A stretch of 64,000 nt of DNA from Harmothoe impar (GCA_947462335.1 OX381708.1:5704001-5768000), one strand, 5' to 3'; shown: positions 23,334 to 35,928, counted from the first letter of the stretch. Made by a program: numbers and translations. The notes: generated by a model from the sequence alone, not told the origin.

Positions 23334-24675
23334 CTGTACATTGGTCCTCGTTATGGGTGTTTGTGTAATTTAACCTCTTTTGAACTCTCTGTTTAACTTT
23401 CTTTCTCTACTTTCAAACACCGCTGTCACCACTGTAGGGAAAAGATGCAACAAATCCCAGTCATCATGCTTTCTATTTTGTTTCCTGGCTCTTAGCCTCA
23501 AGAGTCTGAGAATGTCTATGTTAATCAACCACTAACTATACCATTGACTCTCATGTCAACCTGACCACCAAGTTAACACACCCCAACTTACAAGTTCACA
23601 TAATCCAACCTCTGAGTTCACATACTCTGATACAGATTTGCAATAGATTCCCAATTTACAAAGTTTCTATCAAAGATGACTAGATGGACGTTGGCCTCCT
23701 GTGAATGTGTTCCAATCTATGTTGACATTGCTAATCCTATACGTTACAACAACTTAGAGGAGTCATTGGTAAACAGACGGATTGGTACTTACAGTTTATC
23801 CGTGATCGTTTAGAGCACTGTTAGGTAGGGTGGATTTACTTCAAATAAAATCCAGTTATCTAAATCACCAAAGGGACCACATGGGTCAAGTACCTATTAC
23901 TTGATAAGTTATGTGACATTTGAATGATCATGCCTGTATCTCCAAACCGCTGTACAATGAGTGTGTTAGGGTTAGGTCCAGGCTATCAGAGATATCAATA
24001 TGTGTCATGCCCTGCCTCCTGTTATCTGCAGGTTTCTGTTATCTGCAGGTTGAAATATACAAGTGCTCCTTGCACCTGCAGCTGTACAAAACATAGACTC
24101 GGCAGTCTGAAATAAAATGCTGGTTCACGGAATCAAAAAAAAGAGAATTGTATTGAATTTTTTTTCATGAAATTATTTTCAAAAGTTGATATACTTCTCC
24201 ATGGTAGCCAGTTCTCCATGGGTGTACTTCACTGTGGCACTCATTTCACCTGTAGCCTTATACTGCATAACAATTCAAGTTTAAACTGCTTTTGTCAGTG
24301 CTTAAAGCTGCAGTCGAGGTGCTTTATTTTCTGCTACTCCAGATTGGTTCTTGGAAAAGCAATAGTTATAGAACCATGGCACTTATTTTAGAAACTGGAT
24401 TCTGTTAGAAACAGAGTTAGATACTGTTTGGTTTGAGGGCCACAAGAACATGGACTATTACTCCAAACGTATTGATTTATCTAAGACACAGAAGGAGGCA
24501 CAAGAGTCAAGGAGCTACAGGTTGATAAGCTGTATGAGAGGTCAACAGTCCTATGCCTTGTAGACTCATGTGTTGGGGCCGCTCAGTACCACTGTACATA
24601 TTGGCATGAGACACTCAAACAAAGATTGATTTTGTGATTCACATCACATGTGAACAAGGGCTCTATTCAGGAGCA
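23334..24675. other. 5' flank of TRPM-like copy A inside the duplicate, no exon resolved
   Basis: No further TRPM homology region (SLOG/MHR1-3) is visible here on the minus strand, although the stretch is conserved with 57758-59205. A promoter and an untranslated first exon may lie here. I cannot place them. Confidence 0.4.
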
Positions 24676-24961
24676 CGCAATTTACATCATGGAAGACTAA
24701 ATGTTTGAAAAACCTCAAGTTCAAAAAATGCCACATTGATCTGTAATAGCAGATGTGGCCATATTCAGAAGTACCGGGAGCTTTTTCTCCCTTCTTGAGT
24801 CACCCCCCCCTGATGCAGCAGCTTCATACCTTGTTGACAGAGGGAGTAAAAACCAAAGGGAATGTCAGTGAATAGTTGAAGTGCTGGTGTGACTTGAAAC
24901 TTGAAATATATCTGGAATTCTCTGTACATGGAATATAGCCAGTACCGGGAAAAATTCAATC

Positions 24962-25453
24962 TACCGTAGTGTCGCGTTTTGGGGCCCCGGCGCCTATTAT
25001 TTTCAACTCCCCTTTACCCCCGGCGCCTATTCAAGGGAGGCGCCTATTCAAGGCCCGGCGCCTATTACTTTAGAGTACCATTAAATGAATCATGAGATAA
25101 TGGGAGGTTATAATGTAGTGAAGGGTCTAGAAGTGGGAAGTAGTGGGAAGCTATATAAATGCTATAGACTAGGTGTTAAAGCTGCCCCTCACCCTCAGAC
25201 ATCTTAATTGGCTGGCATCTTTTCACCTAAATGTTAGTCCCCTTAGTTACTCTCTGTCCTTATACATAAGGGAAATGCATTAAGCCACCCCCCCTCCCCC
25301 CCAGTCAAATCTTTCTTAAATTACTTAGAAAACCGGCAGCCCGGCGCCTATTCAAGGCCCGGCGCCTATTGATTTCAGAACCCCCTTACCCCCTGCCCCT
25401 ATTTAAAGCAGACGGCTATTCAAAACAGGGCGCCTAAACGCGACATTACGGTA
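24962..25453. mobile_element. ~490-bp MITE with TIR TACCGTARTGTCGCGTTT
   Basis: The ends taccgtagtgtcgcgtttt and aaacgcgacattacggta are inverted complements over 18 bp. The interior holds several 'ggcgcctattcaaggcccgg' words. It belongs with the 18137 element by its ends and by its tandem 'cggcgc(c/t)tattcaa' content. Confidence 0.82.
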
Positions 25454-25489
25454 ATATAAGCTACCTCGGGCAATGCCTAACTACCAGCT

Positions 25490-26280
25490 GCTTAAGGGAA
25501 TACATTTCAAATCAACCAGCTGTCTCAGGAAATACATTAAGAATCAGGCAGCTGTCTCAGAGAATACATCTTAAGTCTGGCCTCTGTCTCAGGGAATACA
25601 TCTAAATCCAACTAGTTGTCTCAGGGAATACATCTTAAATCATCCAGCTGTCAATACTATCCTTGATCTCACGGAATACTTAGAGAATCAGGCAGTTGTC
25701 TTAGGGAACATGTCTAAAGTCAACCGGCTGTCTCAGGGAATACATCTGAAATCAACCAGCTGTCTGAGTTAATACATCTGAAATTAACCAGCTGTCTCAG
25801 GGAATACATCTGAAATCAACCAGCTGTCTGAGGGAATACATCTGAAATTAACCAGCTGTTTCAGGGAATACATCTGAGATCAACCAGCTGTCTGAGTTAA
25901 TACATCTGAAATTAACCAGCTGTCTCAGGGAATACATCTGAAATCAACCAGCTGTCTGAGGGAATACATTTGAAATCAACCAGCCATCTTAGCGAATACA
26001 TAGACAAAGGCCCTTGGCCAGAGGATATTTTGGTATCGTCATAGTTTTTGTTCTTCAAAATATTTTTAATTGTATATAAATGGCCATAAGAATTTGAACA
26101 AATGATGATGTCATAGGCCATGTGATACGACAACATTGTTTCAAATGTGGGGCATGGGATACGGGACTTCTAGTACTTAAGCATAGTCATTATTGTATCC
26201 TCCATGTAATAAATCTTAAATCAACCAGCTGTCTCAGGGAATACATCTAGAATCAACCAGATCTCATCAGGAATACATCT
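25490..26280. repeat. ~33-bp minisatellite array (ACCAGCTGTCTCAGGGAATA), interrupted
   Basis: About 17 imperfect units run from 25490 to 26000 and resume at 26210-26280 after roughly 200 bases of unrelated sequence. Some units carry the variant 'gtctgagttaatac' in alternation, which hints at a 66-bp higher-order unit. Confidence 0.88.
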
Positions 26281-26284
26281 GTCT

Positions 26285-28328
26285 CTGTGAAACCTTTTTC
26301 GCCATCCAGGACATTTGGTCCTGTAGATCTTCTATTTTGCGGGACCAGCTTAATTTTTGCAGGCCCGGATACCTGAGAGCAGCTTTCATAACTCATTAAA
26401 AAGAATTATAAGGCAAGAATTTATTAAATACAGCGTTCCTGTATTTTCCCATTGAAACATTGTGATATGTACAATTTTGAGTTGTTTAAGCAAAATGCTT
26501 TCTTTCTAGAAACCTAAATAATGGTCCGATTCACAAGGTGTAAAAACTGACATGTAGCCAAAGATGCAGCCAGTTCAGCTGGTCCAGCAGCCTTTTACCT
26601 AGCTATAGCCGGTGTCTGGCATGTTTTCATGGAGACTGCATCTGGTTTTATCACACTGTGCATGGTCAACTCAAACAAATGAAGTTTTCCAGGCCTTAAG
26701 TAGCTGCAGGGGGTGTCCATTTTTATATCATGTTTTACATCAATTTATCCTTCAATGACCATCAAGCATCTTTTTATTATATTACTTTTCACATTGGATG
26801 CACCTTTTGGACAGTATGGTGGAGAGAAAGTGGTGTTTGCCCATTTGTGAATTAACATTAATCTTTGACCAGTTAGATGATGTTTTCTTTTTCATTTGTT
26901 TCTTAGAAAGACAATGAAACAATAGTTGCCAGACTTTGAATAGCTGCCATCCTTGATTAGGAGCTGGGGGTACAAGGTTATCCAAATATATAGCTGCCCA
27001 GGAATCTACATGCGACAATATGGTACATGGTGTTCTCTACTTTTGCCCAACAGCTACTTGCTACTCTTTGATAAGCCCCAGTGACACTCTCCCAATTAAC
27101 CCTACAATCATCCCCATTAAACATTATATTGGTCATCATTTGTTGAATATAAAACTGAAACAAGTGAAACAATCTGGTGTGTCATAATTATTATGCATTT
27201 ATTTGATAGTGAATAATATTATTATACCTCTGAGTCTGAATGATCTACTGTATCAGGTGACTCTTCAGTATCCATACAATAAGAAAACATGCATTACACT
27301 ACAATTGTTTTCATAGAAGCACACATGTTTAGCAGTCCCTCCTTTAACCTGAAATGACTTGTAATTAAAGTGACCAGGTTGAGGAGGATCTATTGGAGGT
27401 GGTGGGGAGCAGAGTGAGGGAGTCCAACTTTAGTTGAAACACATCAAATGAACATGGCGGTGCTCTTTGAGCTTGCTAATACTACTATACTGGATCTTGG
27501 GGAGGGTAACTCCCATCCCACGCCCCCTCCCCAGGCTGGGCAAATCCTGGCATTCATACCGTGCAGGGAGAAAAGAGAATGAGGGGGTTTCTCCCCTTGA
27601 TTTCGGGTTAATATAAATGTAATTCAGAAAATCAAATTTGCTGATATCTAAACATTATTTGCTGAAAGTGATTAACCTATGTGCAGGTAGACAATGTGTG
27701 TATCTGGGTATATGTAAATGGGCTTGTGTGACAGTTTTGTATTTTGTGAAATATATTGATTTGAATGACAGAATATGGCCGAAATAAGGTACATTTATAT
27801 GTGGACTCCCCTCCCCCCTTACCCCTCCCATACCATCACACCTGTATAAGATACTGCACTGGGAGATTCCCCGTTGGTGGGGCGGACCAGCGGCGGCCCT
27901 TATCTCTCCCGGCAGCCCTTATCTCTACAGAGATAAGGGCAGGAGGCCGACCTGGGGGCTGCACTAAATAAGGGAAGATTTCCCCTTGCTGGAAGAAACT
28001 CCCCTGTAGGCTAATATACCTGTAATGGTAAATGTCCCGGATTGTCCAGGCCTGCTCCCCACTTCCCCATACCAGTAAAATGACAATGATTGGCTTTATA
28101 AGAGTCATCATCATTTAGTCTTGGAATGGAGGGGCTGTATTCAAAATGTGTTAGTTAATCAATGTTATCATTATAAGTATCAACCTCTTCTGTAATTTAA
28201 TGGAAACAAATATAACTGTGTACTTGCTTTTATATTTTTTGTAATTGCAGAATAAAAACATTGAAATTGAATTGAAAGGTACTCTAAGACACTTATTTTG
28301 AACCACCTGAAAGATAAGATCCAACAAA
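26285..28328. other. Gene-poor stretch
   Basis: Open frames are short, have no splice-linked partners and resemble no family I know. A short palindrome (ccttatctctacagagataag) lies near 27907. The AT-rich tail near 28235-28275 (ataaaaacattgaaattg) could be the end of an old retroelement, but this is weak. Confidence 0.4.
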
Positions 28329-28330
28329 AG

Positions 28331-28474
28331 CCTTCTCCCAGAACTATTCAGTAGCTACAAGGAATAAAGGGTTTCAGTGTCAGTAGTGCAGCCCTGTAGT
28401 GCCTTAAGGAACTACAGACTGTCAGACCGTTACCCTATTCTTTGTAGCTACTGAATAGTTCTGAGAGGGGAAGG
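28331..28474. mobile_element. Inverted-repeat element, ~36-bp arms
   Basis: The left arm contains cagaactattcagtagctac and the right arm gtagctactgaatagttctg. Pairing continues on both sides with a few mismatches. The loop is about 65 bases. It has no coding capacity. Confidence 0.75.
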
Positions 28475-28479
28475 GGTGT

Positions 28480-28730
28480 GTGGGAATGAAGGTTGTTGGG
28501 TCGTTTAAGGAACAGGTAGGTGAGCACCAATGAGAAGGTGTGGAGTAGATGATTGGCGGGGGTTTTAAGGAGTGGAGGAGTGGGACCTAAAGGGGTGGGT
28601 AGATGGTTGTTGCGTAGTTTTAGAAAAGATTGGTGGGGTGGGTGGGTGGGTGGGAACAAATTAGAAGGTGTGGGGTAGACGGTTGGTGGGTTATTCAAGG
28701 TGTGGGTGGGTGGGATTCAATCCAGAATCA
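28480..28730. repeat. G/T-rich degenerate minisatellite
   Basis: Words such as 'ggtgtggggtagacggttgg' and 'tgggtgggtgggtggg' recur at about 60-65-base spacing with strong strand asymmetry. The open minus-strand frame is proline-rich only because of this composition. Confidence 0.6.
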
Positions 28731-28975
28731 ATCAACAGGTGTGAGAAAGTAATATGAGGGACCAGGTCTGGACACAGCAGACTATGGCAGTTGAGATATC
28801 TGATGTTAGGGGTGTGGATGGATTAATGTGCCAGGTTGAGACTAAACAATACACACTGGGAACAACAAATGTGCAGACCTTCACCTATGATGAGGTTATA
28901 CTGATATTTCTAGCCCCTTCAAAGCCCTATGCAGCCCTTGAAATGTTAGATTACAAATATATATAGACTCCATAT

Positions 28976-29680
28976 CTAATGAGAACCACACTGACTGCCC
29001 AAATATCTCCCATGGTGCCTCAGCAGTATAGTAAACTGCTGAGACAGCTGTGAGACCTCGTCCTGTAGGGCCACACTACACAGAGACAGCTGTGTCTGTA
29101 CCGCCTTCCTGAAGCTATCACCCATAGACGCACCACACTGTGGCACACTAGAGCCATCACACTGTGGTGCCACACTATAAGGACGGCCAGGCCAATAGTA
29201 GGAGGGTCACAAAGTGAGCACACCTCACAGTAATCTCACTCCAATCTCTGACATATTCTTGCATCTGACCTCCTTGACAACATCCTCTGATATATTAACC
29301 TCAAGCTCTGGGTTCTGCCTGAGGTAATGCTCAACAGTTTTAAACAACCAAAGAGACTCTATACTCTTCAAGAGGTCCTTATTGGAGCAGTTCTGTTTCG
29401 CAGAGATGAATTCAGGACAACCAATGTGCTCCTGTGTTGTTAGGATGTTGTTAACTGCCCCTGTGTGCCTTAAGGCAGAAATGAATACCTCCACAGCTGC
29501 CTGTAAGATGTCAGTGTCTGATAAGTAGGGTGGTTCTTGCAGCCATTGCTGCCACTCTCCAGGAACTGAGCCATATGCTGGTCTGAGTATAGCACGGAGC
29601 TGTTCACACTCAAGCCCGGAAAAGGACAGGTTGTACAATTGTGTCCCTTTTCTTCAGGCATAGGTATCCTCTTGGCAAAC
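28976..29680 (-). pseudogene. Frame-shifted C-terminal region of phytochelatin synthase
   Basis: PCS-like segments appear in order but in different frames. GLPRGYLCLKKRDT is near 29680-29638. LYNLSFSGLECEQ to about KEVRC runs 29638-29250. EITVRCAHFVTLLLLAWPSL is at about 29235-29178 and resembles the plant 'VFTALLLALPP' block. MGDSFRKAVQTQ to the end near 28976 resembles the family's terminal helix. Either indels have broken the variable metal-sensing domain or the assembly contains base errors. I cannot tell which. Confidence 0.6.
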
Positions 29681-30791
29681 CTATAATAAAACATAGGAAA
29701 TTCATTGGATGTGGCTACACATAGGAAAATATAATCACAAAGAGATAAAAGTTCAAAAGCATGATGTCTTCTTCATTCATTGAACCCAATGTCCTGTCAT
29801 ATTTCTGTGCTTCTATAGATTAGCTTTGACTCCCTTTATGGTAGATATTCTTTATTTCATGCCAGACACAAGGGTAATTTTGGATTGTTCTCCCCTTGGT
29901 AAGAGTGGGAGTAACCGACGAAGCCAAAGCCAGACTGTGATACGGCCCCAGTCTCACCTTGTGGGGAACAATCCAAAATACTTAAGACTTTAGACCTAAT
30001 CAAAACCTGGCATTTTAAAGCAATTGTGCAGTTAACTAAAGATTTCTTCTGCAACAAGGCGCGCTACATTCTCAACAGCCATATGTGGTTTTACATGATG
30101 AACAAAAGCATACTTTACCTGTTTCTTCATCACATGCTTGCATTGCCTTGAATAGAAGAGGCAGAGGCACCCAATGAGGCGGGTATTTAAACCTGGCCGT
30201 GTCCAGCACCAACACAAGGTCCTGCTCTGGGTGATATCCACCCACAGGTGAGAAGTGTCCATCCCCCATCTGGTCTAGGACAGTTCGTGAATAGGATACA
30301 ATGAGCACCTCATCAGTGCAGCGAGTTAGTTTCTTTACCTCGGCTCTGAATTCGTCCTCAGTTCCCTGACTGGCTTGCACCATGTTAACACTGAGCGTGT
30401 TGCAGTGTGCAATGCAGGCAAACTCCTCCATGGTGATGCCTACCTGTGCAACCCGGTGTAGTGGCACACAGCCGTCCAACATGTCCTCCTGGTACCACCG
30501 CCACACACCCTTCCACACCCGCTCCGGGTCCACCCCCAGGGTGTTGAGCACCATGACCAGAGAGGACAGACCACAGTAGTTAGGCTCAGCCTGCGTGCAG
30601 AACTGGGCAGCCAGCCCAAAGTATCCCTCCATGTAGCCTGCTTCCAGGGCCTGGCTGAAGATGTGCTTACCTTGAGCTGAGCTGAAGCTGATGAAGCTGG
30701 GTGGTAGGGGGTGCTTGTAGAACTGCTCCGTGTCAGGTGGTGGTAGTAGGGGTCGGGAGGCTGGCAGTGGTTCGGTGATGTAAGAACCCAT
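28976..30791 (-). CDS. PCS: Phytochelatin synthase; catalytic domain intact, C-terminus in several frames
   Basis: Phytochelatin synthase joins gamma-Glu-Cys units onto glutathione to make metal-binding phytochelatins. It acts in the cytosol in heavy-metal tolerance. Exon 1 (30791-30119, ATG 30791) encodes the whole papain-like catalytic domain. The motif QAEPNYCG gives nucleophile Cys73, GDGHFSPVGGY gives His179 and DTARFKYPPHWV gives Asp197. The spacings of 106 and 18 match the plant triad Cys56/His162/Asp180. Exon 2 starts at 29680 after an AG acceptor; its in-phase start GLPRGYLCLKKRDT fits the family's 'RGFMLISR' position. After that the C-terminal region shifts frame at least once and probably three times (separate entry). 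Known animal PCS genes occur in nematodes, annelids and some invertebrate deuterostomes. Confidence 0.88.
29877..29979. mobile_element. Small inverted-repeat element in the PCS intron
   Basis: The ends 'attttggattgttctcccc' and 'ggggaacaatccaaaat' are inverted complements about 100 bases apart. It lies between PCS exon 1 and exon 2. Confidence 0.65.
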
Positions 30792-31077
30792 AATGACCAG
30801 GGTGTGAGCGCTTGGTGCAGCAGGCTGATAACTCTACAAGAACTAGCTGCAACTGTAAAATCCCACGTATGCAATCGGGCATCATGTTGACAAATAGGGT
30901 TGGCATATTAAAACAGCATGTGGCACTAATTGAGTAAAATGATACCTAAACAGATGAATAACCAACAAAGTTTTTCCTTTTTTTAGTTACCACATATTTT
31001 TGGTTCTCCATCTTTCAACCTTTCTACAACTTTTTCAGATTACACTCTGTCAAATGCTTAATAGTTTGGTATAACTC

Positions 31078-31845
31078 TACCCAGCTAACAAAAAAACGTT
31101 ATCTGACGTTACAATAACGTTTTCTAATGGTTTAGTAAACGTTATAGAATGACGGAATTATTAAGTTATCTGACGTTAAAACGTTGACTCAAAATAACGT
31201 TATAATGACGTTAATAAGAAAAGTTTGAATGTGTCACGTTATGACAACGTTATTTTACGTTTTTTTGGGTTTTGAAAATATCTAAAACTCAAATTCCCAG
31301 GGCACTAGTTAAATGTCGATAAAAAGTAACATCTCAAACGGGATTCCACATACTATGCTTTCAGCAATGCAACATCTGCATTTAATGAGATAAAATGGGC
31401 CATGACATTTTTGAGCCATGCGTAAGTGTAAATAGGCATGCAGTTTATAGAGTCTTGCTGACACAAGTGTTCCATGCATGTCTCGTGATCCGAGGGTAGG
31501 GTGTTCAAACCCTGCTTTTTGTTTTTATATAATCACATTTTTACAATTTACTTTATGCATATCTGTGGGAGAAGTAAAGAAAACAATATTCTATATTTGT
31601 ATTATTGATACATACTTGACACCAAATATAGTCTACTCTATGAAAGAAAAAACATGGTATGACAACGGTATGGGTGAGGATCGAAGTGACAACCTTCTGA
31701 TTTCATACCCTACGCCTTAGATACAGAGGCCACAGAGCTAGATACAGTAAAGATTCTTGTATTGTGTATACAAATGTTTTAGGTGAACCATATACAAACG
31801 TAAAAAAAACGTTTTGCATAAAACGTAAAATAACGTTACACTTTG
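31078..31845. mobile_element. MITE-like element rich in AACGTT, right end lost in the gap
   Basis: It starts near 'cccagctaacaaaaaaacgt' and holds more than ten ACGTT/AACGT words in its first ~190 bases. Similar words return before the gap (aaacgtaaaataacgttaca). This is the usual layout of long subterminal inverted arms; the far end cannot be seen. Confidence 0.6.
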
Positions 31846-32045
31846 NNNNNNNNNNNNNNNNNNNNNNNNNNNNNNNNNNNNNNNNNNNNNNNNNNNNNNN
31901 NNNNNNNNNNNNNNNNNNNNNNNNNNNNNNNNNNNNNNNNNNNNNNNNNNNNNNNNNNNNNNNNNNNNNNNNNNNNNNNNNNNNNNNNNNNNNNNNNNNN
32001 NNNNNNNNNNNNNNNNNNNNNNNNNNNNNNNNNNNNNNNNNNNNN
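31846..32045. other. Assembly gap (200 N)
   Basis: Exactly 200 N bases, so probably a placeholder length. The sequence resumes inside a satellite unit, so satellite copy number here is unknown. Confidence 0.99.
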
Positions 32046-35000
32046 TGGGAGATATTGCATAATATGTAGTAGTTTTTTTGTAAACATGAACTGAACTTGT
32101 TTGGTGTTAACAGGGGCGCGCGCACATTTTTTCGCCCCCCCCCCCCCCATGGGCCCTTTGGAAAAATTCAATTTTGAGGTTCTTAGACATGATATTTGAG
32201 AAAATCCTTTTGCTGGGACTAGTGTAGTACATTGTTAACCCGGGGGGGGGGGGGGGGGCAACGGGGTCCCTTAGATAAAAGTTCATAGAGTCTATCCTGG
32301 TTCTGACAGGTCGGTCTCACAACTGTAAAAAGTAGACCAGACATCAAAATGCTTTTATTTTTTATGAGATGCTTAGGAACCAAATTAAAATCTATCCTTC
32401 GCACACAGTATAGTAAACATGTTTATCTACTTTCTCATGTCCATCCCATATAAAATGCTCGAACATTTAGGCCATACCCCCCCCCCCCCCCTCACACAGT
32501 TAATTTTGAAAAATTGTGGATTTCGTCAGATTTCAGTAACAGTTCCAAGAATGTCAAATTATATAGTTTAGGCTCCGAATTCTTAGTTGGGACTAAAGCA
32601 GCTTATTCACAAGGAAGGGGGGGGGGCAAAAGGTTACTTATATGCACCTAGCTCTGGAACTAAACATGATAGAGAGATAAATTAAACATTTCTGAACTCC
32701 TCTCGCCAAGACGCTTCTTTTGGAGCCATATTTTAGTCTTGATTTTCACAATATTCTTCATTCTGCTCTTTTCAGTTTTGAGGTACCTAGACATGATATT
32801 TGAGAATTTCCTTTTGTTGGGACTACCACAGATGTCCAAAGAATGAGAATTTCTGGGAGATATTGCATAATATGTAGTAGTTTTTTTGTAAACATGAACT
32901 GAACTTGTTTGGTGTTAACAGGGGCGCGCGCACATTTTTTCGCCCCCCCCCCATGGGCCCTTTGGAAAAATTCAATTTTGAGGTTCTTAGACATGATATT
33001 TGAGAAAATCCTTTTGCTGGGACTAGTGTAGTACATTGTTAACCCGGGGGGGGCACGGGGTCCCTTAGATAAAAGTTCATAGAGTCTATCCTGGTTCTGA
33101 CAGGTCGGTCTCACAACTGTAAAATTATAGTAGACCAGACATCAAAATGCTTTTATTTTTTGTGAGATACTTAGGAACCAAATTAAAATCTATCCTTCGC
33201 ACACAGTATAGTAAACATGTTTATCTACTTTCTCATGTCCATCCCATATAAAATGCTCGAACATTTAGGCCATACCCCCCCCCCCCCCCCCTCACACAGT
33301 TAATTTTGAAAAATTGTGGATTTCGTCAGATTTCAGTAACAGTTCCAAGAATGTCAAATTATATAGTTTAGGCTCCGAATTCTTAGTTGGGACTAAAGCA
33401 GCTTATTCACAAGGAAGGGGGGGGGGGGCAAAAGGTTACTTATATGCACCTAGCTCTGGAACTAAACATGATAGAGAGATAAATTAAACATGTCTGAACT
33501 CCTCTCGCCAAGACGCTTCTTTTGGAGCCATATTTTAGTCTCGATTTTCACAATATTCTTCATTCTGCTCTTTTCAGTTTTGAGGTACCTAGACATGATA
33601 TTTGAGAATTTCCTTTTGTTGGGACTACCACAGATGTCCAAAGAATGAGAATTTCTGGGAGATATTGCATAATATGTAGTAGTTTTTTTTGTAAACATGA
33701 ACTGAACTTGTTTGGTGTTAACAGGGGCGCGCGCACATTTTTTCGCCCCCCCCCCCCCATGGGCCCTTTGGAAAAATTCAATTTTGAGGTTCTTAGACAT
33801 GATATTTGAGAAAATCCTTTTGCTGGGACTAGTGTAGTACATTGTTAACCCGGGGGGGGCACGGGGTCCCTTAGATAAAAGTTCATAGAGTCTATCCTGG
33901 TTCTGACAGGTCGGTCTCACAACTGTAAAATTATAGTAGACCAGACATCAAAATGCTTTTATTTTTTGTGAGATACTTAGGAACCAAATTAAAATCTATC
34001 CTTCGCACACAGTATAGTAAACATGTTTATCTACTTTCTCATGTCCATCCCATATAAAATGCTCGAACATTTAGGCCATACCCCCCCCCCCCCCCTCACA
34101 CAGTTAATTTTGAAAAATTGTGGATTTCGTCAGATTTCAGTAACAGTTCCAAGAATGTCAAATTATATAGTTTAGGCTCCGAATTCTTAGTTGGGACTAA
34201 AGCAGCTTATTCACAAGGAAGGGGGGGGGGGCAAAAGGTTACTTATATGCACCTAGCTCTGGAACTAAACATGATAGAGAGATAAATTAAACATTTCTGA
34301 ACTCCTCTCGCCAAGACGCTTCTTTTGGAGCCATATTTTAGTCTTGATTTTCACAATATTCTTCATTCTGCTCTTTTCAGTTTTGAGGTACCTAGACATG
34401 ATATTTGAGAATTTCCTTTTGTTGGGACTACCACAGATGTCCAAAGAATGAGAATTTCTGGGAGATATTGCATAATATGTAGTAGTTTTTTTGTAAACAT
34501 GAACTGAACTTGTTTGGTGTTAACAGGGGCGCGCGCACATTTTTTCGCCCCCCCCCCCCATGGGCCCTTTGGAAAAATTCAATTTTGAGGTTCTTAGACA
34601 TGATATTTGAGAAAATCCTTTTGCTGGGACTAGTGTAGTACATTGTTAACCCGGGGGGGGGGGGGGGCACGGGGTCCCTTAGATAAAAGTTCATAGAGTC
34701 TATCCTGGTTCTGACAGGTCGGTCTCACAACTGTAAAATTATAGTAGACCAGACATCAAAATGCTTTTATTTTTTGTGAGATACTTAGGAACCAAATTAA
34801 AATCTATCCTTCGCACACAGTATAGTAAACATGTTTATCTACTTTCTCATGTCCATCCCATATAAAATGCTCGAACATTTAGGCCATACCCCCCCCCCCT
34901 CACACAGTTAATTTTGAAAAATTGTGGATTTCGTCAGATTTCAGTAACAATTCCAAGAATGTCAAATTATATAGTTTAGGCTCCGAATTCTTAGTTGGGA

Positions 35001-35115
35001 CTAAAGCAGCTTATTCACAAGGAAGGGGGGGGGGCAAAAGGTTACTTATATGCACCTAGCTCTGGAACTAAACATGATAGAGAGATAAATTAAACATTTC
35101 TGAACTCCTCTCGTC
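32046..35115 (-). repeat. ~805-bp tandem satellite, about 3.8 units, inverted orientation
   Basis: Unit starts (tgggagatattgcataatat) lie at about 32046, 32854, 33656 and 34459. Each unit holds two poly-C and two poly-G tracts and the 'ggggcgcgcgcac' word. Relative to the array at 47641-55000, which contains the same 'ggagttcagaaatgttcaat' module, it is in reverse complement. Open frames with long runs of identical protein are products of the repetition. Confidence 0.93.
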
Positions 35116-35449
35116 GAGACGCTTCGTTTGGCGCTATGCCAAGGACTCTAAGTCTACTCGTTCTACTCGCCAAAATTCCCAAACAATGTCAAATTTTACA
35201 AAAAGTAGGGGGGGTGGAGGGCTGACACACTAGGGCCTAATAAAGATGACATTTCTGCATCTAACGAGCCTAATAAGGTGAATATTGGTTGAGAATTACC
35301 TTTGATATGAGCCATTTTCAAGAAATTTGATTCAAGTTGAGAAATGACAGTCCGGTCTGCGTCGGTTTCAAGTCACCCCCAACCAGATAAGGCTTATTTA
35401 AAGGGATATTGGGCCTGGGGGTATCACGAAACTGCTTGGCACTTGACCT

Positions 35450-35540
35450 ATATGACGGTCTGTGTTAAATCTCCAGGCAGAGGTTTAGTATTGTAGGTAT
35501 GGGTAGAATCAGCTTGGAGATTTAACACAGACCGTCATAT
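35450..35540. mobile_element. Perfect 26-bp-arm hairpin element
   Basis: Arms start ATATGACGGTCTGTGTTAAA and end with its exact complement, with a ~39-base loop. It lies inside the left terminal arm. Confidence 0.85.
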
Positions 35541-35928
35541 TCGTTGGGCCGAAAACCACGTATCTAGGGTTACGCTTTGACGTTACCAGGCACGGCCGCC
35601 ATATTGCCCCGGGTACAGTGTGGTCGCCTGTGCTCTCTGCTCTGCTTTATGAAGTGTCAACACTGGCACCCTGCGCCTAGATAATGTCCGATTATGGCCA
35701 TAATTTTGCTTGAAATGCTTAATGGCTCGCACACCATGGCCGGGGGTACCGTAGCCTTCAGCGGTATCAAAATAAAGCCCCCACCTGTCATAAATTTGAA
35801 GAAATTAGAGCTTGAACGGCGCCCCCCGTACTGAAGCATCTAAAAGTGTACCCGGCACAGTATGGCGTCCGTGCGTGGTTACGTCAAAACGTAACCCTAG
35901 AAACGTGGTTACCGTCCGCACGAATAGG
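35541..35928. mobile_element. Inverted-repeat element, ~33-bp inner arms
   Basis: 'accacgtatctagggttacg' near 35560 pairs with 'cgtaaccctagaaacgtggt' near 35890, and pairing extends to the outer 'attcgt' and 'acgaat' words. The interior is GC-richer than its surroundings. It is absent from the right arm at the corresponding place (about 47400-47450). Confidence 0.65.

Larger units (their letters stand above)
9824..24675. repeat. Segmental duplicate A (TRPM-like locus)
   Basis: This ~14.9-kb block aligns collinearly with 36873-59205. It starts at 'ttattacatgggtgaagtg' and ends near 'gattcacatcacatgtgaac'. Differences are substitutions, minisatellite copy number, a ~0.6-kb stretch at about 16210-16810 missing from B, and element insertions on one side only. 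Sequence outside both borders does not match between copies. Confidence 0.92.

Noticed and set aside
27765..28114. Overlapping plus and minus frames near 27800-28100
   Set aside because: They are mirror products of a local palindrome (cagagataagggc and complement) and have no family resemblance.
29857..30057. Minus-strand frame between PCS exons as an additional PCS exon
   Set aside because: It lies within a small inverted-repeat element (29877-29979), and its protein does not resemble the expected 'GFMLISR' continuation, which is found at 29680 in correct phase.
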